From positions 1 to 47,922 of the forward strand of contig JAKSPU010000005.1 of the NCBI GenBank assembly GCA_024404505.1: a stretch of DNA of 47,922 nucleotides, given 5' to 3'. The position numbers and the translations under genes were made by a program. The stretch comes from Clostridia bacterium (GTDB lineage: Bacteria > Bacillota > Clostridia > Oscillospirales > CAG-272). Under the pieces are notes generated by a model. That model ran no database searches and was not told the origin of the DNA. It was given only the letters and a program-made list of their open reading frames with translations. This document shows positions 24,143-32,221 of the stretch, piece by piece (the stretch's first letter is position 1; the number at the start of each line of letters is the position of its first letter).

Positions 24143-24748
24143 ATGGCAGATAAGCTGCGGATCCCCTATCCCGTGATCGTAGAGGGCAAGTACGACAAGA
24201 TCCGGCTTGCCAACGTCATGGAGGGACAGATCATCACGACCGACGGCTTCGGCGTGTTCAAAAAGCAGGAGAAGCAGCAGCTGATCCGCCGCATGGCCGC
24301 CGCCTCGCCGCTCATCCTGCTGACAGACAGCGACGGCGGCGGAAAGGTCATCCGGTCGCACCTGACGGGCATGGTCCCGAAGGACCGTTTGATCCAGCTG
24401 TATATCCCGCAGATCAAAGGCAAGGAAAGGCGCAAAGCCGCCCCCTCCGCCGCCGGTACGCTCGGCGTAGAGGGCATGGAGGACGGTCTGCTGCGCGATC
24501 TGCTGCGGCCCTACGCCGTCGATGTAGTTGGTGACACCGTCACGCGCGGGTTGAACAATCCGCTTTCCAAGGCCGATCTGTATACCGACGGTTTGACCGG
24601 CAGGCCGGATTCGTCCGCCAAACGGGACGAGCTGTGTCAGCGCATCGGTCTTCCGTCCGGCATGACGTCCGGTGCGCTGCTGGAGGCGCTGCGGATGCTG
24701 TACACCTACGAGGAGTACCTCGCGCTGGTCGGACGGGAAACGGAATAA
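24143..24748 (+). CDS. rnmV: RNase M5-like Toprim protein
   Basis: A 201-residue protein with an N-terminal Toprim domain: VIVEGKYDKIRL (catalytic Glu) and LLTDSDGGGKVIR (DxD). This resembles ribonuclease M5, which matures 5S rRNA in low-GC Gram-positives. The C-terminal half (about 95-201) resembles the family's DUF4093-type region. No ksgA neighbour is present, unlike the classical Bacillus context. The ATG comes one base after the uppP stop, so expression is coupled. A different Toprim nuclease function cannot be excluded. Confidence 0.75.
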   Translation: MADKLRIPYPVIVEGKYDKIRLANVMEGQIITTDGFGVFKKQEKQQLIRRMAAASPLILLTDSDGGGKVIRSHLTGMVPKDRLIQLYIPQIKGKERRKAAPSAAGTLGVEGMEDGLLRDLLRPYAVDVVGDTVTRGLNNPLSKADLYTDGLTGRPDSSAKRDELCQRIGLPSGMTSGALLEALRMLYTYEEYLALVGRETE

Positions 24749-24804
24749 AAGCACACATTGGGTCATTATAACGAGGCTGAAAGCCGCGAAGGGAGATTTC
24801 CGAT

Positions 24805-25137
24805 ATGAACGCATCCACAGATACAGGCATCCGGACACGGAAGATCGTATCCATCGTCCTGTTTATCGTCTCCATTTGCCTGCTGTCTCTCTGTATCGGC
24901 TTCGGCGTGGTCGGGCTGGCTGCGGACGCCGAGATCGGGCGGCAGGCCAAGATCGCCGACATCATATACACCGATCTCGTTCTTGATTTCGGTCGGATGG
25001 CTCTCGCCGTGTTCGGCGGCATCCTGCTGTCCTATGCTATGATCCGCCTGAAGGGAACGCCCTTCACCGCAGCGGCAGGCAAGGTCCTGTCCGTATGCTT
25101 CGCGCTGATTCCCGCTTTCTTCTTGTTTTGTCGGTAA
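24805..25137 (+). CDS. Small uncharacterised membrane protein
   Basis: This is a 110-residue protein with three hydrophobic segments (about 13-36, 55-75 and 88-108) and a charged N-terminal tail. The ATG follows GAAGGGAGATTTCCGAT. No family is recognised. It is 56 bp behind the RNase M5-like gene in the same direction, and its stop is followed by intergenic hairpins, so it is probably the last gene of that operon. Confidence 0.65.
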   Translation: MNASTDTGIRTRKIVSIVLFIVSICLLSLCIGFGVVGLAADAEIGRQAKIADIIYTDLVLDFGRMALAVFGGILLSYAMIRLKGTPFTAAAGKVLSVCFALIPAFFLFCR

Positions 25138-25153
25138 GAATAAAAGAACGCCT

Positions 25154-25228
25154 GCGGGGCTCTGCCCCGCGTCCCGCAGGATGAGGGTGCAGGGAGAAGG
25201 GAGCGGCATCGCCGCTCCCTTCTCCCTG
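25154..25228 (+). terminator. 3' hairpin pair after the small membrane protein
   Basis: In the sense of the upstream gene: hairpin 1 (GCGGGGC-TCT-GCCCCGC, 25154-25170), then an 18-bp perfect stem (25190-25207 with 25211-25228), whose arm begins CAGGGAGAAGGGAG. The T run is absent. The same 18-bp stem recurs at 27272-27310, 36091-36142 (altered) and 47873-47911. The interval 25229-25436 otherwise holds the yloV promoter and leader. Confidence 0.6.
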
Positions 25229-25301
25229 CTTCAATAACAGATTTCCCCGTCCGCCGGGCGGAGGATGTGTTTCGTGAAATGTGACACCGAGCAAATTTTT
25301 C

Positions 25302-25330
25302 TTGACAAAACGAAAAAAACGGGGTATAAT
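25302..25330 (+). promoter_or_regulatory. Promoter of the YloV/FakA-like gene
   Basis: Consensus TTGACA (25302-25307) and TATAAT (25325-25330) with a 17-bp spacer. The leader to the ATG at 25437 is about 100 nt with no riboswitch that I recognise. Confidence 0.85.
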
Positions 25331-25436
25331 ATATTTGTATGATTATTTTTACCGTGCGGATCGGTCTATGCATCGTGACAGACATGGTGAAAAGCACACC
25401 GCAGCACAAACCTATACCGTGAAAGGGTTACCGAGT

Positions 25437-27107
25437 ATGCAAATCGATGGCGATCAGTTCCAAAAAATGTGTGTGTCGGCTGCCAACAATCTCGACAGCC
25501 AGAAGGAAGATATCAATAATCTGAACGTGTTCCCCGTTCCCGACGGCGACACGGGCATCAATATGAGTCTGACCATGAAGCCCGTCCGTGAGCTGCACGT
25601 CGAGCCGGGTCCTCTGTCCGAGGCTGCCATGCGCGTCGCGGACAAGGTCCTCCGCGCTGCCCGCGGCAACTCCGGCGCGATCCTGTCCCTGTTCTTCCGC
25701 GGCATGGCCAAGTCCTTCAAGGGACTTGACAAGGCCGACTCCGAGGACATCGCCAAGGCGATCCGCAGCGGCACCAACGAGGCGTACCGCGCGGTCAGCA
25801 AGCCCTCCGAGGGCACGATCCTGACCGTCATGCGCGGCACCGCCGACACGGCCGAGGCGGAGAGCGAGATGTATCAGGGCGATCCCGAGGCGTTCTTCGA
25901 GCGTCTGGTGGATTCTGCCGAGGAAGTGCTGCGTCAGACCCCCGAGATGCTGCCCGTGCTCAAGCAAGCCAAGGTGGTCGATGCCGGCGGCAGCGGATTC
26001 GTCGCCATGCTCAAGGGTATGCTGGCATCGCTCAAGGGGCAGGACGTATCCGTCGCCGACGATGAAGCCGCCGAGACAAAGGCTGCCGCCGATTTCAGCG
26101 GGATCGACACCGAGTCCATCAGATTTGCCTACTGCACCGAGTGCATCATCGGCAAGTCCGACACGTACCGGGGAGAAGGCGGCGGTGACGCGTTCCGCGA
26201 CGCCATTTCTCCGCTCGGCGATTCCATGGTCTTCGTGGACGACGAGGAGATCATCAAGGTCCACATCCACGTCAACGATCCCGGGCGGGTGCTGTCCGAG
26301 GCGGTCAAGTACGGCTCGCTGGAGATGGTCAAGGTCGAGAACATGAAGAAGCAGCATTCCGCATTGACGGCAGCCGGAGAGGCTGCCGCGGTCGAAAAGA
26401 CTGCTGCGGAAAAGAAGGCTGAGCTGGCTCCCGTTGTGATCGACAAGCCGTTTGGCTTTGTTGCGGTCTGTCTGGGCGAGGGAACGGCGGCGACCTTCCG
26501 CGACTGCGGCGTCAACGAGATCGTCACCGGCGGCCAGACGATGAACCCCTCCACCGACGACCTGCTCGACGCGGTCCGGCGGACGGGCGCAGAGGTCGTC
26601 TATATTCTGCCCAATAACAAGAACATCATCATGGTGGCCAATCAGGCCGCCGAGATCCTGACCGACGAAGGTCAGCAGACCACCGTGGTGCTGGAGACCC
26701 GCAGCGTGCCCGAGGGGTTAGCTGCGATGCTGGCTTTTGACGAGTCCGCCGACGTCGAAACCAATCAGGCTGCCATGACAGAGGCCTTTGCCAACGTACA
26801 CACGCTGTCTGTGACCCGCGCGGTCAAGGACGCCGCCATTGACGGCATGAGCATCCGCTCCGGTGAGTACATGGGCCTGTGTGACCGCCGCATCGGCTAT
26901 ACCGGCATCAGCCGCCGCGTCATCGTGCTGGAAATGCTCAAGAACTTCCCTCGTGCCTCCTTTGTGACCGCCTTCTACGGGTCCGACGTCACCGAGGAGT
27001 GTGCCGCCCGCCTGCTGGCGGACGCGCAGGAACTGCTGCCCGACGCAGAGATCTCCATGATCTCCGGCGGTCAGCCGCTGTATGATTTCGTGATCTCGGT
27101 CGAATGA
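25437..27107 (+). CDS. DAK2-domain YloV/FakA-like fatty acid kinase
   Basis: This 556-residue protein matches the YloV/FakA architecture. The N-terminal DAK2 (DhaL-like) nucleotide domain (about 1-200) has NNLNVFPVPDGDTGINMSLT with the Mg-binding Asp cluster and AARGNSGAILSLFFRG. The middle domain (about 225-330) contains EFxY-like and HIHVNDPG segments, and the C-terminal domain (about 340-556) ends in a fold with STDDLLDAVRRTGAEVVYILPNN. FakA with a FakB partner phosphorylates exogenous fatty acids; no fakB lies here. I chose the ATG at 25437 because the family N terminus aligns there; the frame stays open 52 codons upstream through the promoter. Confidence 0.88.
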   Translation: MQIDGDQFQKMCVSAANNLDSQKEDINNLNVFPVPDGDTGINMSLTMKPVRELHVEPGPLSEAAMRVADKVLRAARGNSGAILSLFFRGMAKSFKGLDKADSEDIAKAIRSGTNEAYRAVSKPSEGTILTVMRGTADTAEAESEMYQGDPEAFFERLVDSAEEVLRQTPEMLPVLKQAKVVDAGGSGFVAMLKGMLASLKGQDVSVADDEAAETKAAADFSGIDTESIRFAYCTECIIGKSDTYRGEGGGDAFRDAISPLGDSMVFVDDEEIIKVHIHVNDPGRVLSEAVKYGSLEMVKVENMKKQHSALTAAGEAAAVEKTAAEKKAELAPVVIDKPFGFVAVCLGEGTAATFRDCGVNEIVTGGQTMNPSTDDLLDAVRRTGAEVVYILPNNKNIIMVANQAAEILTDEGQQTTVVLETRSVPEGLAAMLAFDESADVETNQAAMTEAFANVHTLSVTRAVKDAAIDGMSIRSGEYMGLCDRRIGYTGISRRVIVLEMLKNFPRASFVTAFYGSDVTEECAARLLADAQELLPDAEISMISGGQPLYDFVISVE

Positions 27108-27120
27108 CCGTATATGGAAA

Positions 27121-27149
27121 AGCGTCTGCCTTCACGGCAGACGCTTTTT
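27121..27149 (+). terminator. Terminator of the YloV/FakA-like gene
   Basis: A 10-bp stem AGCGTCTGCC/GGCAGACGCT (27121-27130 with 27136-27145, loop TTCAC) is followed by TTTT, and an A run precedes it. It starts 13 bases after the stop codon. Confidence 0.9.
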
Positions 27150-27225
27150 GGATTTAGCGGGGCGGCGTCCCGCGCCCTGCGGCTGATGGGGAGCCGATGA
27201 CGGCTCGACGGCAGTTCGACTTAAC

Positions 27226-27310
27226 TGTATTCCCCCCATCCGGCGGGCGGGGGGAATACACAATTTTATATCAGGGAGAAGGGAGCGGCGCTGCCGCTCC
27301 CTTCTCCCTG
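27226..27310. repeat. Dispersed intergenic hairpin repeat
   Basis: Two adjacent perfect stems: TGTATTCCCCCC with GGGGGGAATACA (27226-27237 and 27249-27260), and the 18-bp CAGGGAGAAGGGAGCGGC stem (27272-27289 with 27293-27310). The same pair, in the same order, occurs at 47830-47911. No gene is supported between 27150 and 27354. Confidence 0.8.
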
Positions 27311-27354
27311 CACCCTCATCCTGCGAGATGCGGGGCTGCGATAGACATAGCTTC

Positions 27355-27563
27355 AAAAAAAGCGGGCGCCCATGACGGCACCCACCAATCTCGTTCAGCG
27401 TAAACCGAACCTCTGTTTATTCATTGCCCAAAAAGTTCTTGGGATCCTTAAGCCCTTCTTTCAAGAAGGGCTTAAGCGGGGCGTGGGGCAGAGCCCCACA
27501 CGCGTCCTCAGGGCGTGGGGCAGAGCCCCACACGCGTCCTCAGGGTGTGGGGCAGAGCCCCAC
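27355..27563 (-). terminator. Composite 3' UTR element after the cysteine desulfurase operon
   Basis: Minus-strand order from the stop: three tandem hairpin 1 copies (about 27543-27563, 27514-27532 and 27482-27500, each with GGGGC-AGA-GCCCC and joined by CGCGTCCTCAGGG-type linkers), hairpin 2 (27448-27477), AAGAACTTTT, the conserved box complementary to ATCTCGTTCAGCGTAAA (27388-27404), and the terminator stem (27363-27371 with 27378-27386) followed by seven T. It is the most expanded copy in the window. Confidence 0.85.
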
Positions 27564-27572
27564 ACGCTTCTT

Positions 27573-28778
27573 TTACCGCTTGATCCGAACGAGGCGGGAG
27601 CAGCCCTCGCGCAGCGCGGTCAGGAGCGCTTGGACGTCCTCCGCTGTGTTGAACGCGGACAAACTGACACGCAGGGAGCAGTCTGCCTCGTGCGGCGTCA
27701 GACCGAAAGCGAGCAGCGACCGGCTGGTCTTGCCGCCGTGGGCCGCACAGGCGGAGCCGCTCGACACACAGATGCCTCTCTCCGACAGATAGTTCAGCAT
27801 TGTCTGCGATTTGATGTCCGGCAGGGTCAGGTTGACGATGTGCGGGGCGCGCCGCCCGGCAGGGACGTTGACCTGTATGCCCGCCTCACAAAGGCCATCG
27901 ACCAGCGCGTCCCGGAGGGATACCATGTGCGCGATATGCTCGTTCAGACGCGCATACCCCGCTTCGGCAGCCGCGCCGAAGCCGCAGATGCCGACCATGT
28001 TCTCGGTCCCGGAACGCAGACCGCTCTCCTGCCCGCCGCCGATGAGGTAGGGCTGCAGAGCCTTCTGCCTGATCAGTGCCGGGCTGACGTACAGCGCACC
28101 CACACCCTTCGGACCGTGGATCTTGTGTCCGCTGACCGTCACGAGATCGGCACCGATGGATGCGGGCGTGAAGGGCAGCTTGAGGAAGCCCTGCACCGCG
28201 TCGCAGTGCGTGATCGTGGCGGGATTTTTGCGTTTGGCCGCCTTGAATACGTCCGATACGTCAAAGGCAGCGCCCGTTTCGTTGTTGACCATCATCATGC
28301 TGACGAGCAGCGTCGGGACCTCCAGCGCGGCAAGCGCCGCTTCCCTGTCCAGCACACCGCCCTTCGTCGGGACGCGGACGACGTCAAAGCCGCCCCCCTC
28401 CAGCCGCTTCATGACCTCCTCAACGGAGGGATGCTCGCAGTCGGTCGTGATGATGCGGTTGCCGACACGGTGCTTTTTTGCGTACACGGTGCCGAGGATG
28501 GCGGTGTTGCTCGCCTCGGTGCCGCACGCCGTGAACAGCACTTCACCCGGCACGGGATTGCGGACGCCGAGCGCCCCCGCGACCTGCCCGCGCGCGGTGC
28601 GGAGCAGCATCGCGGCCTCCTGCCCCGCGGCGTGGAGCGACGACGGATTGCCATACACGTCCATCGCCCGGAGCATGGCCTGCCGGGCCTCGTCGCAGAG
28701 CGGCGTCGTGGCACTGTTGTCCAGATACCGGCGGACGACCTGTTCCCTGTCCGGCGCGGCGGCGTTCATTGCCGCCAT
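27573..28778 (-). CDS. Cysteine desulfurase (NifS/IscS-like)
   Basis: A 401-residue PLP enzyme that removes sulfur from cysteine for Fe-S cluster or other thio-cofactor assembly. Motifs include RYLDNSATTPL, NPSSLHAAGQEA, THCDAVQ, the PLP lysine in VSGHKIHGPKGVG, and the loop SSGSACAAHGGKTSR with the persulfide Cys. The start at 28778 (MAAMN) lies just after the upstream gene's stop; a longer form from 28823 would overlap that gene. ATG at 28769 is also possible. It is the last gene of the murD-led operon and has no adjacent iscU, so the sulfur acceptor is unknown. Confidence 0.92.
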   Translation of the reverse strand: MAAMNAAAPDREQVVRRYLDNSATTPLCDEARQAMLRAMDVYGNPSSLHAAGQEAAMLLRTARGQVAGALGVRNPVPGEVLFTACGTEASNTAILGTVYAKKHRVGNRIITTDCEHPSVEEVMKRLEGGGFDVVRVPTKGGVLDREAALAALEVPTLLVSMMMVNNETGAAFDVSDVFKAAKRKNPATITHCDAVQGFLKLPFTPASIGADLVTVSGHKIHGPKGVGALYVSPALIRQKALQPYLIGGGQESGLRSGTENMVGICGFGAAAEAGYARLNEHIAHMVSLRDALVDGLCEAGIQVNVPAGRRAPHIVNLTLPDIKSQTMLNYLSERGICVSSGSACAAHGGKTSRSLLAFGLTPHEADCSLRVSLSAFNTAEDVQALLTALREGCSRLVRIKR

Positions 28779-28782
28779 ACGG

Positions 28783-29883
28783 TCACGAAGACTCTCCAAC
28801 GGTGACCGCCTCTTTTCTTGCAAACGGCGAACGGAAGGTGAGGGACTGCTCCATCCGCTTCACGTCGTCCGTATGATTGTCGAAATGCTCCGGCAGCGCA
28901 GTATAGGTCATGATGTACACCATCGTGGTGTACACGCACATGGATTGACGGGTCTTGTATGACACGCTGCCGATCTTGTACGTGTACTCATAGGTCACGG
29001 TGCTGCGACCGCCGAGCTTGCTGTCCGACGTGATCGACGTGACCGTGAAGTCCTTCAGCGTATCCTCGTAGTGCAGCGCACACATTTTCCAATAGTCGTC
29101 GGCGGAATACCCTTCGTCCTCCGGCATATAGGCGGTCATGGTCACATTGGACCTCGAGCCGTCCGCCTCGGTGACGAACACGGTGTTCAGCACGCTGGAG
29201 GGATCGGTTTCCCATGCCTCGGGCGCGTAGAAGCGGAACGCGACCTCGTCGGTGGAGATCAGCCTCATACCGGCAGGGGCGTCCTCGTCATCGGGGACCT
29301 TGCGGGTAGGGATATCTTCCCCCTCAAAGGGCGTGGCGTAGAATTGGATGTTCTCGACGATCTCACCGACGATGTCGACGTAATTGTCGAATTTGTCGGC
29401 GGGAGCGGAGTAGGTGAACAGGAAGAAGCGCCCGCCCACCTTGCACAGCATCTGCCGGTATTTGACCGGTATGCCCGCAACGGTGGCCGTGTACACCAGA
29501 TTCTGCGCCTTGTATCCGCTGACGTTGGAGGCGTATGCGGATTCCTCGACGTAGTCACGGAGCGTCGACACCTCGGCACGGTGTGCCGAGCGGAAATCGT
29601 CCAGCGTGGCGTCCTCTGTATCCGCACCGAAGGCACTCTCGCACATGGTAACGGCGATCGTGGCGGACGGATCGATGCTCAGGTACGCGCCGGAGAGACC
29701 GCTTTCGGTGTTGACCGTCCATTGCGTAGGCACGAACAGGCGGAAATACTCGCCCGCGCAGGTCGCGTATTGATAGCCGTCCGGGATCTCGTCGCCGCCG
29801 GAGCAGGCAGTCAGGCCGACGCACAGCAGACAGAGTGACAGCAGCAGGCAGACGGTGCGGAGGCATATGGTTTTGAAGCTCAT
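28783..29883 (-). CDS. Lipoprotein with two tandem similar domains
   Basis: A 366-residue lipoprotein starts at the ATG after GAAAGGAAACATACT, has a long hydrophobic signal with many Cys and Leu, and a lipobox LTAC. The mature part seems to contain two copies of one fold. The first starts at YFRLFVPTQWTVNTESG with IAVTMCES, the second at AFRFYAPEAWETDPSS with NVTMTAYMPE. Each is followed by a YRQMLCKVGGRFFLFTYSAP or YKTRQSMCVYTTMVYIMTYT type segment. This resembles PsbP/DcrB-like lipoproteins, but the family is not certain. A longer start at 29919 was rejected, as it overlaps the upstream stop. It is co-transcribed with a cysteine desulfurase. Confidence 0.75.
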   Translation of the reverse strand: MSFKTICLRTVCLLLSLCLLCVGLTACSGGDEIPDGYQYATCAGEYFRLFVPTQWTVNTESGLSGAYLSIDPSATIAVTMCESAFGADTEDATLDDFRSAHRAEVSTLRDYVEESAYASNVSGYKAQNLVYTATVAGIPVKYRQMLCKVGGRFFLFTYSAPADKFDNYVDIVGEIVENIQFYATPFEGEDIPTRKVPDDEDAPAGMRLISTDEVAFRFYAPEAWETDPSSVLNTVFVTEADGSRSNVTMTAYMPEDEGYSADDYWKMCALHYEDTLKDFTVTSITSDSKLGGRSTVTYEYTYKIGSVSYKTRQSMCVYTTMVYIMTYTALPEHFDNHTDDVKRMEQSLTFRSPFARKEAVTVGESS

Positions 29884-29915
29884 AGTATGTTTCCTTTCAG
29901 AGTCGGTCGGACGCT

Positions 29916-31169
29916 TCACGCCTTCAGGATCGCGTCCGCAGCCGCCATGATGCCGATACGGCCGGATTCATAGGTCAGGCCGCCCTGGAAGTACGCGGTA
30001 TAGGGCGGGCGGATCGGACCGTCCGCGGACAGCTCGATGGAGGAGCCCTGCGTGAACGCGCCGGCAGCCATGATGACGGGGTCGGTGTAGCCGGGCATCG
30101 CCCACGGCTCGGGCGTGACGTAGGCGTCCACGGGGGACGCCGCCTGAATGCCCCGGCAGAACGCGCACAGCCCCTCGGCGGAGCCGGTGATCACGGTCTG
30201 GATGATGTCGTGGCGCGCCTCGTCCCACGCCGGCTCGACGGGATAACCCAGCGCGCTGAAGAGGTATGCTGCCAGATGAGCGGTCTTGAGTGCCTGCGCC
30301 ACCGTGTGGGGCGCGTAGAACAGGCCCTTATACATGGGCTTGTTCTGTCCCATCGTCGCGCCTACCTCGCCGCCCACACCGGGAGAGGTCAGCCGGTAGG
30401 ACACCAGCTCGACGGCCCGCTTGGTACCGCACAGGTAGCCGCCGGTCTCGGCCATGCCGCCGCCCGGATTCTTGATGAGCGATCCGATGCACAGGTCGGC
30501 TCCGACCGCGCACGGCTCGACCGTTTCCACGAACTCGCCGTAGCAGTTGTCCACGACTACATAGGTCTCCGGCGAACGCTCCTTGATAAAGCGGACCAGC
30601 CCGCCGATCTCGGCAACGGACAGCGTCTTGCGGTTGAGGTAGCCCTTGGAACGCTGGACGAACACCATTTTCAGGTGTCCCTTATACTGCTCCGTCTTCG
30701 CAGCGATGGCGTCCCAATCGAACGTGCCGGCAGGAGTCAGTTCGACCATGTCGTAGTTCACGCCGAAGTCGCGCAGCGAGCCGTTGCCGGGCGTACCCGT
30801 CAGGCCGATGACCTCCTCCAGCGTATCGTAGGGCTTTCCGGCCACGGACAGCATCACGTCGCCGGGACGGAGCAGGCCGAACAGACCGATGGTCAGCGCC
30901 TGCGTGCCGCTCACGATCTGCTGACGCACGAGCGCGGCCTCCGCACCCATCACGTCTGCCCAGATCAGGTCCAACACGTCGCGGCCCCTGTCATCGTAGC
31001 CGTAGCCGCTCGTGGAATCAAAATTCGTCATCGCAACGCGATGCTCGCGGAAGGCATCCATCACCTTCTGCGTGTTCTCAAACGCTATGCGGTCGATGCG
31101 CGCGAAGTGCGGGGTCAGCGCGGCCTCAGCCTCCGCGGTCAGATTGAGGATCCTATCGGAAAATTGCAT
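29916..31169 (-). CDS. Methionine gamma-lyase family PLP protein (aluminium-resistance/YnbB family)
   Basis: This 417-residue protein fits the Met_gamma_lyase (YnbB) family, distant fold-type I relatives of cystathionine gamma-lyase. It shows GYGYDDRGRDVLDLIWADV, VSGTQALTIGLFGLLRPGD, VVDNCYGEFVE and the PLP lysine region IGSLIKNPGGGMAETGGY. The genuine reaction of this family is poorly known in spite of its name. It lies between an M42 peptidase (19 bp gap) and the tandem-domain lipoprotein, with a cysteine desulfurase further on, so a sulfur amino-acid role is reasonable. Confidence 0.88.
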   Translation of the reverse strand: MQFSDRILNLTAEAEAALTPHFARIDRIAFENTQKVMDAFREHRVAMTNFDSTSGYGYDDRGRDVLDLIWADVMGAEAALVRQQIVSGTQALTIGLFGLLRPGDVMLSVAGKPYDTLEEVIGLTGTPGNGSLRDFGVNYDMVELTPAGTFDWDAIAAKTEQYKGHLKMVFVQRSKGYLNRKTLSVAEIGGLVRFIKERSPETYVVVDNCYGEFVETVEPCAVGADLCIGSLIKNPGGGMAETGGYLCGTKRAVELVSYRLTSPGVGGEVGATMGQNKPMYKGLFYAPHTVAQALKTAHLAAYLFSALGYPVEPAWDEARHDIIQTVITGSAEGLCAFCRGIQAASPVDAYVTPEPWAMPGYTDPVIMAAGAFTQGSSIELSADGPIRPPYTAYFQGGLTYESGRIGIMAAADAILKA

Positions 31170-31188
31170 GGGTCTTCCCTTCCTTCAA

Positions 31189-32190
31189 TCACTTGTTCAG
31201 CCACGCCACGGTCAGGTCTGCGCAGGCCTCTGCGTCGGCAAGATCCAGCAGCTCGGTCCCGGAGTGGATATAACGGGTCGGAATGGACAGCGCGGCCACC
31301 TTGATGCCCGCACCCGTCATCTGCATCGCGGCGGTATCGGTGCCGCCTGCCAGCAGGATCTCAAACTGATATTTGATATCGTTTGCCTTGGCGATCTGTG
31401 CCAGCTCGTCCGCAAAGTCTCTGTCGCATATCAGCGAGCTGTCCTTGAGCTTGATGGCAGCGCCGCCGCCGACCGAACAGACCATGGGACCGGCGCCGAG
31501 AGCGTCGCCCGTACCGGTCACGTCGTAGGCAATACCGAGGTCAGGCATGATGCCGAAGGCCGCGGTGCGCGCGCCGCGCATACCAACCTCCTCCTGCGTG
31601 GAGAAGACGAAGTAGACGTCATCCTTGCAGGGGGTGTCCTTGAGCTTTTCGGCAATGTCGACCAGCACGGCACAGCCGATGCGGTCGTCGAGCGGGCGGC
31701 CCGCGATCTTCTTTCCGCACAGACGGATCAACTGACCGTCCAGCGCACACTGATCGCCGATCTTTACCTTCTTCTCGGCTTCCTTCTTGTCCTTCGCGCC
31801 GATGTCGATGTATACCTTGGACGCGTTGATGTCGTTCGGAGCGGTTCCGAGCTCCGGGATCAGGATGCCGCGCGTGCCGTTGCCGAAGGTGACGGCTGTG
31901 TACGCGGCAGCGGTGAAGTTGATGCCGCCGATGGGCTGGACGCGGATAAAGCCGTTGTCCTCGACCATGGTGACCATGAAGCCGATCTCGTCCATATGGG
32001 CGACCAGCATGATCTTTTTGCGTTCACCGTCGGGGGCGGTGCCGTTCTTTACGCAGATCAGGGAGCCCAGCGCGTCGTTATACACCTTGTCGCACAAAGG
32101 GGCCATGGTCATCATCAGCTTGTCCGAAACGGCCTTTTCAAAGCCGGAAATGCTCCTTACGGAGACGAGCGTTTTCATCAGATTCAACAT
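31189..32190 (-). CDS. M42 family aminopeptidase, copy 1
   Basis: A 333-residue cytosolic metallo-aminopeptidase of the M42 (glutamyl/deblocking aminopeptidase, PepA/FrvX) family. Expected di-metal residues are visible: His/Asp in VAHMDEIGF, Asp in RPLDDRIGC, the Glu pair in FSTQEEVGM, Asp in AYDVTGTGD and His in YIHSGTELLDL. Proteins of this family form dodecameric tetrahedral shells that trim short peptides. This copy is third in the tandem set of M42 genes in transcription order, 31 bp after the second. Confidence 0.93.
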   Translation of the reverse strand: MLNLMKTLVSVRSISGFEKAVSDKLMMTMAPLCDKVYNDALGSLICVKNGTAPDGERKKIMLVAHMDEIGFMVTMVEDNGFIRVQPIGGINFTAAAYTAVTFGNGTRGILIPELGTAPNDINASKVYIDIGAKDKKEAEKKVKIGDQCALDGQLIRLCGKKIAGRPLDDRIGCAVLVDIAEKLKDTPCKDDVYFVFSTQEEVGMRGARTAAFGIMPDLGIAYDVTGTGDALGAGPMVCSVGGGAAIKLKDSSLICDRDFADELAQIAKANDIKYQFEILLAGGTDTAAMQMTGAGIKVAALSIPTRYIHSGTELLDLADAEACADLTVAWLNK

Positions 32191-32221
32191 ATTCGTTTAC
32201 CTTCCTTTCACTGTTTCAGCA

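Noticed and set aside
25281..25436. Extended N terminus of the YloV/FakA-like protein
   Set aside because: The upstream codons overlap the -35/-10 promoter. The family N terminus begins at the ATG at 25437.
27481..27563. Possible CRISPR array because of tandem repeats
   Set aside because: Only three units, each a self-complementary hairpin, with near-identical short linkers where spacers would be; no cas genes nearby.
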